Shown here piece after piece: positions 28,024 through 36,688 of a stretch of DNA of 64,000 nucleotides; positions within the stretch are counted from its first letter, which is position 1, and the number at the start of each line of letters is the position of its first letter. The DNA comes from Candidatus Ulvibacter alkanivorans. GTDB taxonomy: Bacteria; Bacteroidota; Bacteroidia; Flavobacteriales; Flavobacteriaceae. The stretch is taken from contig NZ_QOLC01000079.1 in NCBI RefSeq assembly GCF_003333325.1, forward strand, positions 1 to 64,000, read 5' to 3'. Both the position numbers and the translations under genes were made by a program. The notes beneath the pieces are model-generated. The model was not told the DNA's origin. It ran no database searches and was given only the letters and a program-made list of their open reading frames with translations.

Positions 28024-28111
28024 ACATCATTTATTGAAATCCTTTTTACTCTTCTGAAAATAAATTATACTTGCAGTCGTTTTAACTTTCAGGAAACGGT
28101 ATGTATCGCCA

Positions 28112-29131
28112 ATGAACCAAAAGTTTTTACTTTTAATAGCCTCACTTATAGCAACTTCTGCATTTGCGCAAATAGGAGGACGTTCAACTTACCAGTTTTT
28201 GAATTTAGTAAACAACCCGCGTCAAGCAGCCTTAGGTGGTAAGATCGTTACAAACTACGACTACGATCCCATTCAAGGTCTATTTAATCCGGCAAGTATC
28301 AATCCCGCGATGGATAACCAATTATCGGTTAATTATTCCAATTATTTAGGTGATGTAAACTACGGCACCGTTGCCTACGCTTATTTGTGGGACCGACGCA
28401 CTCAGGTACTACATACAGGAGTTACTTATATTAACTACGGAAAGTTCGACGGTTACGACGAACAAGGAAACGCTACCAACACTTTTAGTGGGGGCGAAGT
28501 GGCTCTCTCATTAGGACATGCTCGAAACATAGCATTTACCAATTTTCACTTGGGAGCTAATGTGAAGTTCATATCTTCTAAACTAGAACAATACTCGTCA
28601 TTTGGCGTAGCTTTAGACCTAGGGGTAATGTATGTGTATGAGGCTTGGGACCTACATGTCACAGCGGTAGGAAGAAATATAGGTACCCAGATCACACCTT
28701 ATAACGAGATCTACGAACCCCTGCCTTTTGAACTTATTCTTGGAGTTTCTCAAACCTTAGAAAATATTCCTATTCGGTGGCATTTTACCTTAGAGAACAT
28801 GCAACGATGGAAGTTGGCCTTCGCCAATCCCAATCGTGACGAGAATGATCTCGAAGGCAATACCACTAGTGAAAAGATCAACTTCTTCGATCATGCGTTT
28901 AGACATATGATCGTGGGGATCGAATTATTCCCGGAAAGCGGATTCAACATTAGGTTGGGGTATAATTTACGTAGAGCCGAAGAATTGCGTATCTTAGAGC
29001 AACGAGCTTTTGCCGGACTTAGCGCCGGATTTTCAATAAAGCTTAATAAATTACGACTTAGCTATTCGTACGCCCGATTTAGTTCGGCGGCGTCTTCAAG
29101 TTATTTCGGACTCAACATAGACCTTCAGTAA
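28112..29131 (+). CDS. porQ: Type IX secretion system protein PorQ
   Basis: 339 residues, signal peptide ending ATSAFAQ. The mature N-terminus IGGRSTYQFLNLVNNPRQAALGG and the GLFNPASINPAMDNQLSVNY strand are characteristic of PorQ, an outer-membrane barrel needed for T9SS cargo maturation. The barrel ends in SYFGLNIDLQ. The stop and the cmk start share the TAATG sequence, so the two are translationally coupled, a pairing seen widely in Bacteroidota. It fits the T9SS cargo at the left edge of the window. Confidence 0.93.
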   Translation: MNQKFLLLIASLIATSAFAQIGGRSTYQFLNLVNNPRQAALGGKIVTNYDYDPIQGLFNPASINPAMDNQLSVNYSNYLGDVNYGTVAYAYLWDRRTQVLHTGVTYINYGKFDGYDEQGNATNTFSGGEVALSLGHARNIAFTNFHLGANVKFISSKLEQYSSFGVALDLGVMYVYEAWDLHVTAVGRNIGTQITPYNEIYEPLPFELILGVSQTLENIPIRWHFTLENMQRWKLAFANPNRDENDLEGNTTSEKINFFDHAFRHMIVGIELFPESGFNIRLGYNLRRAEELRILEQRAFAGLSAGFSIKLNKLRLSYSYARFSSAASSSYFGLNIDLQ

Positions 29132-29826
29132 TGCATAAAATTACCATAGCTATAGACGGCTATTCATCTACCGGAAAAAGTACGATTGCCAAACAATTGG
29201 CAGACTGGTTGGATTATGTCTATGTTGATACCGGAGCTATGTATCGGGCCGTAACCCTATATGCGATGGAAAACAGGTTTATTTCCGAAGCACATTTCGA
29301 CAAACAAGCATTGATACAAGCGTTGCCAAACGTCTCCTTATCGTTCAAAAAGAACAGTGAGACGGGAAAAGCTGAGATCCATTTGAATGGCCGTAATGTA
29401 GAACCACTTATTCGCAGCTTGAAAGTTTCAGAATATGTGAGTCCGATAGCGACTGTTCCCGAAGTAAGAAAGAAATTGGTTGAGCAACAACAAGCTATGG
29501 GCGAGGGGCAAGGCGTGGTAATGGACGGCAGAGATATTGGTACCGTAGTCTTTCCGAAGGCAGCCTTAAAGATCTTTTTAAATGCATCTGCCGACGAACG
29601 CGCGAAACGTCGCTATCGAGAATTGGTCGAGCGCGGAGAACTAGTCGCTTATACCGATGTCTTGGCCAATGTCATGGAACGCGACCACATTGACAGCACA
29701 CGCAAAGATTCGCCATTAAAAAAAGCCGAAGACGCCATCGAGATCGATAATAGCGAAATGAACCTGGAAGACCAATTTCATGTGATCCTACAGTTGGCAA
29801 AAGATCGTATCGCCGGTCGTGTTTAA
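29131..29826 (+). CDS. cmk: Cytidylate kinase
   Basis: 231 residues. P-loop kinase converting (d)CMP to (d)CDP. Walker A GYSSTGKST with Lys16 at the N-terminus, GRDIGTVVFPKA core, LID region with DERAKRRYRE and RDHIDSTRKDSPLKKA. Slightly longer than the E. coli enzyme, with the insert in the NMP-binding region. Overlaps porQ by one base. The cmk-rpsA order is conserved in bacteria. Confidence 0.96.
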   Translation: MHKITIAIDGYSSTGKSTIAKQLADWLDYVYVDTGAMYRAVTLYAMENRFISEAHFDKQALIQALPNVSLSFKKNSETGKAEIHLNGRNVEPLIRSLKVSEYVSPIATVPEVRKKLVEQQQAMGEGQGVVMDGRDIGTVVFPKAALKIFLNASADERAKRRYRELVERGELVAYTDVLANVMERDHIDSTRKDSPLKKAEDAIEIDNSEMNLEDQFHVILQLAKDRIAGRV

Positions 29827-29968
29827 ATTGTACGCTAACAACTAGATTTCCACTAATATGCTTCACGTTTAACTTATTATTTCTAAGCTATTTACACAAA
29901 CCTTAGAGCTAAAATGTATAGATTTTCGCCGCCTTTGGCTTAAATATGGCATATCGATTCCAAAACAC

Positions 29969-30151
29969 TTTGAAAATCAAAAGATAACTTGTACTTTTGC
30001 AACCCTTTTAGCGACAAGTAAGAATAAAAGGTATTTAAATAAAAATCAAATAAACCCTTCTGTGGGATGGTCGCACAAATTCTTACAAGAACACAGAATA
30101 CAAATCCTTGGTCTTTGAAGCAGGTAACTGACGAAGATCAATTTTTAAAGA
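29969..30151 (+). promoter_or_regulatory. rpsA promoter and structured leader
   Basis: TTTG at 29969-29972 and TACTTTTG at 29992-29999 lie 19 bp apart, a textbook Bacteroidota promoter, giving a 5' leader of about 145 nt. In the leader TTCTGTG (30058-30064) pairs with CACAGAA (30092-30098), with an alternative TGTG/CACA hairpin nested in it. Autogenous control by S1 or another regulatory switch is possible. Between the cmk stop (29826) and the promoter I see nothing definable. Confidence 0.6.
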
Positions 30152-32104
30152 ATGGCTGATAAAGCAAACAAAGAAAAAGCAGTAGAAAAAGCTGCTGAAG
30201 AAAAAGCAGACAAATCGGTAGCGGTTAAAGACGCTAAAAAACCAACTCGTAAGAAGAAAACGGTTAAAGCCGAAGACATCGCAGAAGTAGCCGAAGAAAA
30301 AGTAGGCGCGACAACCGAAGAAGCTGCACCGAAAGAAGTTTCTTTAAAGGAAAAAGATCCTAAGAAATTTCTTGAAGAATTCAACTGGCACAACTATCAA
30401 GAAGGGATCGATCCTATCGACGATGGAAAACTGGAAGAATTCGAAAAATTAGTAGCAGAGAACTTCGTTGATACCCTAGATGATGAGGTGGTAGAAGGAG
30501 AAGTAGTACACATGACCGATCGTGATGCGATTATCGACATCAACGCAAAGTCAGAAGGTGTGATCTCTTTAAACGAGTTCCGTTACAACCCAGACTTAAA
30601 AGTAGGGGACAAAGTGGAAGTATTGATCGATGTGCGTGAAGACAGCACAGGACAGTTGATCCTTTCACACCGTAAAGCAAGAACTATCATGGCTTGGGAT
30701 CGTGTGAACAAAGCACACGACGAAGGTACTATCGTGAACGGATACGTAAAATGTCGTACCAAAGGTGGTATGATCGTAGATGTATTTGGAATCGAAGCCT
30801 TCTTACCGGGATCACAAATAGATGTGAAGCCAATTCGCGACTACGATGCATACGTTGGTAAAACAATGGAATTCAAAGTAGTGAAGATCAACCACGAATT
30901 CAAGAACGTAGTTGTGTCGCACAAAGCGCTTATTGAAGCAGACATCGAAGAACAGAAAAAAGAGATCATTGGTCAGTTAGAAAAAGGACAAGTATTAGAA
31001 GGTGTTGTGAAGAACATCACTTCGTACGGAGTCTTTGTTGACCTTGGTGGTGTAGACGGATTAGTACACATTACCGATCTTTCTTGGTCACGAATCAACC
31101 ATCCAAATGAGATCGTTGAACTTGATCAAAAATTAAACGTGGTAATCCTTGATTTCGATGAGGACAAAACACGTATCCAACTAGGACTTAAACAATTGAA
31201 CCCTCACCCATGGGATGCCCTTGGTGATGAGTTGAAAGTAGGCGATAAAGTAAAAGGAAAAGTAGTTGTAATCGCAGATTACGGTGCATTTATCGAAGTT
31301 GCCGAAGGTGTTGAAGGTCTTATCCACGTGAGCGAAATGTCATGGTCTACGCATTTGCGTAGCGCTCAAGACTTCGTAAACGTTGGCGATGAGGTAGAAG
31401 CACAAATTCTAACCATGGATCGCGAAGAGCGCAAAATGTCGCTTGGTATTAAGCAATTAACGCCGGACCCATGGACCGATATCACTAAGAAATATCCTGT
31501 AGGTTCTCGTCACGAAGGAATCGTACGTAACTTCACCAACTTCGGTGTGTTCGTAGAACTTGAAGAGGGGATCGACGGATTGATCTACATCAGTGACCTG
31601 TCTTGGACTAAGAAGATCAAGCACCCTAGCGAATTCACCAACATTGGCGATACACTAGAAGTGGTTGTACTAGAATTGGATGTGGAAGGACGTAAGCTTA
31701 GCTTAGGTCACAAGCAGACCGAAGAGAATCCTTGGGACAAGTACGAAGGTGAGTTTGCAGTGGGTACTAAACACACAGCAACCATCGACGAGATCGTAGA
31801 CAAAGGCGCAACGATAGACTTTAACGAGGACATCACAGCGTTCGTACCTACACGTCACTTAGAGAAAGAAGACGGCTCTTTGTTGAAAAAAGGCGAAGAA
31901 GCAGAATTCCAGATCATCGAATTCAATAAAGAATTCAAGAAAGTGGTTGCTTCTCACATGAGTATTCACAAAGAAGAAGAAGCTAAGATCGTTAAGCAAG
32001 CAGCTAAAAAGCAAGCAGCAGCGGCAGAAGAGTCTAAAACCACCTTAGGTGATGCAAACTCTAAGCTTCAAGAACTGAAAGACAAAATGGACGGTAAAAA
32101 GTAA
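30152..32104 (+). CDS. rpsA: 30S ribosomal protein S1
   Basis: 650 residues. Residues 1-80 are a Lys/Glu/Ala-rich extension that is absent from E. coli S1 but usual in this phylum. About six S1 RNA-binding repeats follow; good examples are GQVLEGVVKNITSYGVFVDLGGVDGLVHITD and GSRHEGIVRNFTNFGVFVELEEGIDGLIYISD. The Lys/Ala-rich tail (KQAAAAEESK) is also phylum-typical. It recruits mRNA to the 30S subunit. Codon use looks strongly biased and regular, as for highly expressed genes. Terminator at 32127. Confidence 0.97.
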   Translation: MADKANKEKAVEKAAEEKADKSVAVKDAKKPTRKKKTVKAEDIAEVAEEKVGATTEEAAPKEVSLKEKDPKKFLEEFNWHNYQEGIDPIDDGKLEEFEKLVAENFVDTLDDEVVEGEVVHMTDRDAIIDINAKSEGVISLNEFRYNPDLKVGDKVEVLIDVREDSTGQLILSHRKARTIMAWDRVNKAHDEGTIVNGYVKCRTKGGMIVDVFGIEAFLPGSQIDVKPIRDYDAYVGKTMEFKVVKINHEFKNVVVSHKALIEADIEEQKKEIIGQLEKGQVLEGVVKNITSYGVFVDLGGVDGLVHITDLSWSRINHPNEIVELDQKLNVVILDFDEDKTRIQLGLKQLNPHPWDALGDELKVGDKVKGKVVVIADYGAFIEVAEGVEGLIHVSEMSWSTHLRSAQDFVNVGDEVEAQILTMDREERKMSLGIKQLTPDPWTDITKKYPVGSRHEGIVRNFTNFGVFVELEEGIDGLIYISDLSWTKKIKHPSEFTNIGDTLEVVVLELDVEGRKLSLGHKQTEENPWDKYEGEFAVGTKHTATIDEIVDKGATIDFNEDITAFVPTRHLEKEDGSLLKKGEEAEFQIIEFNKEFKKVVASHMSIHKEEEAKIVKQAAKKQAAAAEESKTTLGDANSKLQELKDKMDGKK

Positions 32105-32126
32105 TCGCTTCATTTTCAATAAAGGC

Positions 32127-32158
32127 AAAGCCTCTCGAATTTCGGGAGGCTTTTTTTA
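32127..32158 (+). terminator. Terminator of rpsA
   Basis: AAAGCCTCTCG and CGGGAGGCTTT pair (one G-U), then a seven-T run. Confidence 0.92.
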
Positions 32159-32159
32159 T

Positions 32160-32545
32160 AGGGCCTTTTTGGGCGTTCCCCCGCCTAAAGCGGGGTCAGG
32201 CCTTCGGCGGTACACGATACCCTGCCTCAGTCCTTAACGCAGACCAATGAGATGCTTCACTTCGCTGCGCTTCGTTCTGCATGACATTCCCCTTGTCATT
32301 TCGAGCATCCCCTTGTCATACCGAGCAACGCGAGGAATCTCTCAATATAAATGCTTCACTGCGTTCTGCATGACATTCACTTTGTCATTCCAAGCATCCC
32401 CTTGTCATTCCGAGCATCCCCTTGTCATTCCGAGTGCAACGAGGAATCCCTCAAAAAGATGCTTCACTGCATTCTGCATGACATTCCCCTTGTCATTCCG
32501 AGCATCCCTTTGTCATTCCGAGTGTAACGAGGAATCTCTCTTCCA
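32160..32545. repeat. REP-like repeat cluster (three paired blocks) in the rpsA-pyrR gap
   Basis: This gap of more than 500 nt has no credible gene. 32178-32195 is a GC-rich hairpin (CCCCGC/GCGGGG) in a sequence of the GGGCGTTCCCC...GGTCAGGCCTTCGG type. Then three blocks (about 32249-32342, 32350-32454, 32459-32540) each run from ATGCTTCACT..GTTCTGCATGACA to TGTCATTCCGAG..AACGAGGAATC. The two halves of each block are imperfect inverted repeats, so each block can fold into one large hairpin. A 20-base unit CTTGTCATTCCGAGCATCCC is present seven times in all (2, 3, 2 per block). This is a REP/BIME-like organisation. Confidence 0.8.
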
Positions 32546-32566
32546 ACCAAAGCAATTGTCGATCCA

Positions 32567-32626
32567 TTGTCAATTACTCATAAATTTATCTTACTTTTGT
32601 ACTCTGAATCGCATTCAGAATCTTCT
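32567..32626 (+). promoter_or_regulatory. pyrR promoter and leader hairpin
   Basis: TTG at 32567-32569 and TACTTTTG at 32592-32599 (22 bp spacing). Just behind the expected start point TCTGAAT (32603-32609), CGC loop, ATTCAGA (32613-32619) forms a seven-bp hairpin directly before the ATG at 32627, so it may influence pyrR translation. Confidence 0.5.
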
Positions 32627-33166
32627 ATGAGCCAAAAAGTGTTATTAAACGCAACCGAAGTAGACATCGCACTTCACCGTTTGGCTTGTCAATTAATTGA
32701 AAATCACGATACTTTTAGTAATACCGTCTTAGTGGGAATCCAACCCAGAGGGGTCTTTTTAGCCGAACGACTTAAATCGGTGCTGGAAAGCGAATACAAG
32801 ATAAAAGACATTCAATTAGGATATTTAGACATTACTTTCTATCGCGATGACTTCCGAAGAAGTGAAAAACCACTGGAAGCAAACAAAACGAACATCAACT
32901 TTATCGTAGAAGACAAAAAGGTGGTATTTATCGACGATGTGCTCTACACCGGACGAAGTATTCGCAGTGCACTCACAGCCATACAATCGTTTGGAAGACC
33001 TTTGGAGATCGAATTACTAACCCTTATCGATAGACGATTTAGCCGTCATTTACCCATACAACCCGACTACCGTGGTCGTCAAGTAGATGCTATAAATAAT
33101 GAAAAAGTAAAAGTGTGCTGGACAGAACAGGATGGAGAAGATGCTGTATATTTAGTGAGTACTTAA
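32627..33166 (+). CDS. pyrR: Bifunctional pyr operon regulator / uracil phosphoribosyltransferase PyrR
   Basis: 179 residues from ATG 32627. An upstream in-frame ATG (32567) would cover the -7 box and add 20 non-homologous residues, so it is rejected. The PRPP-binding loop VVFIDDVLYTGRS (99-111) is the PyrR form of this motif. VLVGIQPRG and the SGxxxxxRL-like segment are also typical. In Gram-positives PyrR binds pyr mRNA. Here no Gram-positive-type attenuator is evident. It precedes pyrB by 67 nt. Confidence 0.95.
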   Translation: MSQKVLLNATEVDIALHRLACQLIENHDTFSNTVLVGIQPRGVFLAERLKSVLESEYKIKDIQLGYLDITFYRDDFRRSEKPLEANKTNINFIVEDKKVVFIDDVLYTGRSIRSALTAIQSFGRPLEIELLTLIDRRFSRHLPIQPDYRGRQVDAINNEKVKVCWTEQDGEDAVYLVST

Positions 33167-33233
33167 GAGAGTTGAGGTACAACCTTTAGCATATAAAAGC
33201 TATAATGAAGAAGATAAAAATCAATTGTAGATA

Positions 33234-34172
33234 ATGAGCGAATTAAGTGTAAATCACTTACTGGGAATCAAATACATTACCGAAGACGACATTCAGCTTA
33301 TCTTCGAAACAGCCGATCATTTTAAAGAGGTCATAAATCGACCCATAAAAAAGGTGCCTTCCTTACGTGATATTACCATCGCCAATCTATTTTTTGAGAA
33401 CAGTACCAGAACCCGCCTTTCCTTCGAATTAGCAGAAAAGAGGCTATCGGCAGATGTCATCAACTTTTCAGCCGCTTCGTCTTCAGTAAAAAAAGGTGAA
33501 ACACTAATCGATACCGTCAACAATATCCTTTCCATGAAAGTGGATATGGTGGTGATGCGGCATCCAAATCCGGGGGCAGGAGTGTTTCTTTCTAAACATG
33601 TAAATGCAAGTATTGTAAATGCAGGGGACGGCGCTCACGAGCATCCAACTCAAGCGTTGCTGGATTGTTATTCAATTCGAGAACGTCTGGGAGATGTAGC
33701 CGGTAAAAAGGTAGTGATCGTTGGTGATATCTTACATTCTCGAGTCGCATTGTCCAACATTTTTGCACTTCAAAAACTTGGAGCAACAGTTAAGGTATGT
33801 GGGCCTAAGACACTTATACCCAAATATATAGAAAGTTTAGATGTTTTGTTCGAGCCTAACTTGCGAAACGCACTCGAATGGTGTGATGTAGCAAATATGT
33901 TACGCGTTCAGAACGAACGAATGGAAATAAGTTATTTTCCTACCACACGCGAATACACCCAACAATTTGGAGTGAATAAAGCGTTGCTAGATGCTCTCAA
34001 CAAAGAAATTATTGTAATGCACCCGGGGCCAATAAACCGCGGTGTAGAAATTACAAGTGATGTAGCCGATAGCAAACAAGCTATTATTTTAGATCAAGTA
34101 CAAAACGGAGTCGCAGTGCGTATGGCTGTGCTGTACCTACTGGCTTCAAAAATACAACACAATGAAGATTGA
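33234..34172 (+). CDS. pyrB: Aspartate carbamoyltransferase, catalytic chain
   Basis: 312 residues. First committed step of pyrimidine synthesis (carbamoyl phosphate and aspartate to carbamoyl aspartate). Carbamoyl-phosphate loop FFENSTRTRLSFE (STRTR 57-61), HPTQALLD, and the aspartate-binding region with HPGPINRGVEI. It follows pyrR. No pyrI regulatory chain is seen. Its end overlaps the next gene by 11 nt. Confidence 0.97.
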   Translation: MSELSVNHLLGIKYITEDDIQLIFETADHFKEVINRPIKKVPSLRDITIANLFFENSTRTRLSFELAEKRLSADVINFSAASSSVKKGETLIDTVNNILSMKVDMVVMRHPNPGAGVFLSKHVNASIVNAGDGAHEHPTQALLDCYSIRERLGDVAGKKVVIVGDILHSRVALSNIFALQKLGATVKVCGPKTLIPKYIESLDVLFEPNLRNALEWCDVANMLRVQNERMEISYFPTTREYTQQFGVNKALLDALNKEIIVMHPGPINRGVEITSDVADSKQAIILDQVQNGVAVRMAVLYLLASKIQHNED

Positions 34173-34497
34173 AAACCATGAGGATTATGTCGTTCTAGCC
34201 GATGAAAAAGATGATGCGGCCGATTTCGCCTCGTTTCTAGAATACCAAATACCTAACAAGTTCAAAGGGCAGAACGTTGTTCTTAACTTATTAGATTACG
34301 ACCAATTAGAGCTCCCTCAATTACTATTGTTTCTAAAAGTGTCTAATATTCATCGGAAGACCAAACACTCGTTCGTTATTGTGAACGATGCGATCAACCC
34401 CGATGATATCCCGTACGAAATGATCGTGGTGCCTACCTTACAAGAAGCGGAAGACATCATTCAAATGGAAGCCATTGAAAGGGATTTAGGCTTTTAA
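34162..34497 (+). CDS. Conserved small protein downstream of pyrB (STAS-like, uncertain)
   Basis: 111 residues, acidic, soluble. The alternating pattern NVVLNLLDYDQLELPQLLLFLKVSNIHR, then SFVIVNDAIN and IVVPTLQEAEDII, resembles a small alpha/beta (STAS/ anti-sigma antagonist-like) fold. I recognise it only as a protein often sitting before rnz in Flavobacteriaceae. The 11-nt overlap with pyrB implies coupling. The function is unknown. Confidence 0.7.
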   Translation: MKIENHEDYVVLADEKDDAADFASFLEYQIPNKFKGQNVVLNLLDYDQLELPQLLLFLKVSNIHRKTKHSFVIVNDAINPDDIPYEMIVVPTLQEAEDIIQMEAIERDLGF

Positions 34498-34566
34498 AAC
34501 CTGTAGGGTTGTTCATAGAATAACTATCTTTAGTATTGAAATCTATTACAAGTCATTGCATTCGCT

Positions 34567-35472
34567 ATGAAACTCACCATTCTTGGTTGTCATTCTGCTA
34601 CCCCGCGATATACTGCGCATCCTACAGCCCAAGTGTTGGAAATGAAAGGACATTTGTTCCTCATAGACTGCGGTGAAGGCACCCAAGTACAATTAAGACG
34701 TTATAAAGTAAAGTTTGCTCGCATCAAACATATTTTTATTTCTCACCTACACGGGGATCATTTCTTCGGGCTCGTGGGGCTTATTTCTACATTCAGGTTG
34801 CTAGGAAGAGAAGCGCCCTTGCATGTGTACGGGCCAAAAGGAATTAAAAAGGCTATTACGCTTCAATTAAAACTGGGTAAGAGCTGGACCAATTATGACC
34901 TCTACTTTCACGAGTTGGAAAGCAAAGAACCACAACTTATATTCGAAGACGAAAACGTTACTGTTACTACCATACCCTTAGATCATAGAGTCTATACCAA
35001 CGGATTTCTTTTTAAAGAAAAATTAGGAGAGCGCACCCTTAATTTCGATGCCGCTCAAAAAGCAGGGATCGACAAAAGCTACTTCAACAAATTAAAACAA
35101 GGTTTCGATGTGGAAAATGAAAAGGGTGAACTGGTAGAAAATTCGACTGTGACCTTAGATCCGCCCCAGCCCAAATCCTATGCTTATTGTAGTGACACTG
35201 CCTATTATCCCCAGATCGTACCTCAGATCTCTAAAGCAACCGTACTATATCACGAAGCTACATTTTTAGATTCGCACGCACATCTGGCCGAAAAAACAAT
35301 GCACAGTACTTCAAAGGAAGCGGGTGCCATCGCTAAAAAAGCCAAAGTAGGGACACTTATCTTAGGGCATTATTCGGGGCGTTACGACAACACAAGCCTG
35401 TTTCAAGTAGAGGCGCAAGAATTATTCGAGAATACAGAGCTTGCAGCCGACGGAAAAACCTTCGTATTTTAA
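34567..35472 (+). CDS. rnz: Ribonuclease Z
   Basis: 301 residues, the short-form length. tRNA 3'-trailer endonuclease of the metallo-beta-lactamase superfamily. It shows the HLHGDHFFG metal motif with His60, His62, Asp64, His65; the PTAQVLEMKGHLFLIDCGEGTQ start; CSDTAYY; and HSTSKEAG. All metal ligands are present. Preceded by a possible -7 (TATCTTTA) 30-40 bp before the ATG. Confidence 0.96.
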   Translation: MKLTILGCHSATPRYTAHPTAQVLEMKGHLFLIDCGEGTQVQLRRYKVKFARIKHIFISHLHGDHFFGLVGLISTFRLLGREAPLHVYGPKGIKKAITLQLKLGKSWTNYDLYFHELESKEPQLIFEDENVTVTTIPLDHRVYTNGFLFKEKLGERTLNFDAAQKAGIDKSYFNKLKQGFDVENEKGELVENSTVTLDPPQPKSYAYCSDTAYYPQIVPQISKATVLYHEATFLDSHAHLAEKTMHSTSKEAGAIAKKAKVGTLILGHYSGRYDNTSLFQVEAQELFENTELAADGKTFVF

Positions 35473-35545
35473 TTTAAATTTAATAATCATTTAAGCTTAG
35501 GGCCTTTAAAAGCTTCGGTAAAACTCGTAAATTGCATAGCAAATT

Positions 35546-36196
35546 ATGCAAATGGCGAAAAATCTTCACGCGTATCGAAAATCGTATGAGAAAGGAGAAC
35601 TTTCCGAAGAAACAATAATGGCAAGTCCCATGGAGCAATTCCAGCTTTGGTTTATTGAAGCCGAAAAATCGGGTTTGATCGATGAAGTGAATGCCATGAC
35701 CTTGTCGACCATAGGAGCCGACGGATATCCTCGTGGACGTGTGGTGCTATTGAAAGAATTTAATGCGGAAGGCTTTATTTTTTACACCAACTACAAAAGC
35801 GAGAAGGGTGTTTCACTAGCCCACGATAATCACTGCTGTATTTCGTTCTTTTGGCCGCCGTTGGAGCGGCAGGTGATCATTAAAGGCAAGGCAGAAAAAG
35901 TTTCCGAAGAAAAATCGATCGAATACTTTAAAAGTCGACCGCGAAAGAGTCAGTTAGGTGCATTCGTGTCCAACCAAAGTGCAACCGTTGCAAGTAGAGA
36001 AGTTCTGGAAGAACAATTACAAGAATTGGAAAAGACCTACGAAGGACGTGATATTCCTAAACCGGAGACTTGGGGCGGCTATTTAATCACACCAACCGAA
36101 TTTGAATTCTGGCAAGGTAGACGAAGCCGTTTACACGATCGCATTCAATATCGCCAGCATGATAGCAAATGGATTATTAACAGACTACAACCTTAG
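35546..36196 (+). CDS. pdxH: Pyridoxamine 5'-phosphate oxidase
   Basis: 216 residues (or 214 from the second ATG at 35552). FMN enzyme making PLP. The motifs NAMTLSTIGADGYPRGRVVLLKEF, YTNYKSEKG, FFWPPLERQVIIKG, SRPRKSQLGAFVSNQS and C-terminal EFWQGRRSRLHDRIQY are all present. It is the first gene of a rightward run with the SixA-like phosphatase, ppk1 and ppx. Confidence 0.97.
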   Translation: MQMAKNLHAYRKSYEKGELSEETIMASPMEQFQLWFIEAEKSGLIDEVNAMTLSTIGADGYPRGRVVLLKEFNAEGFIFYTNYKSEKGVSLAHDNHCCISFFWPPLERQVIIKGKAEKVSEEKSIEYFKSRPRKSQLGAFVSNQSATVASREVLEEQLQELEKTYEGRDIPKPETWGGYLITPTEFEFWQGRRSRLHDRIQYRQHDSKWIINRLQP

Positions 36197-36199
36197 CGT

Positions 36200-36688
36200 A
36201 TGAAAACATTATATATGGTTCGACACGCCAAGTCTTCTTGGAAACACGACGTGATCGATCACCAGCGCCCTTTAAAAGGACGTGGAAAAAGAGATGGTAA
36301 ATTAGTATCGAATACCCTTAAAAACCAAGTGCCACCACCGGAAAAGATCATTTCCAGTGATGCGACCAGAGCTTTGACCACTGCAAATTACTTTAAGGAT
36401 GCATTCGAGATTGCTGACACCGACTTTACCACCGATCATAATTTATACGACTTTAGTGGGCAAAATGCCATGCATATTATAAAGAACCTGGATGATTCGC
36501 TTGGTCGCGTAATGATCGTAGGGCACAACCATGCATTTACCTCTATTGCAAATATGTTGGGAAACAAGTATATTGACAATGTGCCTACCTGTGGATTTGT
36601 AATGATCGAATTCAAGGAGAATTCATGGAGCGAGATTACAACCGGTAAAACTGTAAAAACGCTTTTCCCCAGAGATCTAAAAGAATGA
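36200..36688 (+). CDS. SixA-like histidine phosphatase
   Basis: 162 residues. Branch-2 phosphatase fold with the RHAKSSW motif at the N-terminus (catalytic His in VRHAKSSWKH), RPLKGRGKRDGKL, SSDATRALTTA and GHNHAFTSIAN with the second His. SixA in E. coli dephosphorylates phosphohistidine on phosphorelay or PTS-Ntr proteins. Its start follows the pdxH stop by 3 nt, and its end overlaps ppk1 by 4 nt (ATGA), so expression is tied to polyphosphate metabolism. Confidence 0.93.
   Translation: MKTLYMVRHAKSSWKHDVIDHQRPLKGRGKRDGKLVSNTLKNQVPPPEKIISSDATRALTTANYFKDAFEIADTDFTTDHNLYDFSGQNAMHIIKNLDDSLGRVMIVGHNHAFTSIANMLGNKYIDNVPTCGFVMIEFKENSWSEITTGKTVKTLFPRDLKE

Noticed and set aside
29827-29968. Gene or RNA after cmk
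   Set aside because: No ORF, hairpin or tRNA-like fold of substance was found in this stretch.
32280-32540. CRISPR-like array
   Set aside because: Repeat units abut directly or are separated by other repeat copies, with no unique spacers of regular length and no cas genes.
32247-32630. 127-residue ORF in the rpsA-pyrR gap
   Set aside because: It runs through the REP-like repeats; its residues repeat with the DNA unit (CFTSLRFVLHD.., CHSEHPLVIPSA..) and it covers the pyrR promoter.
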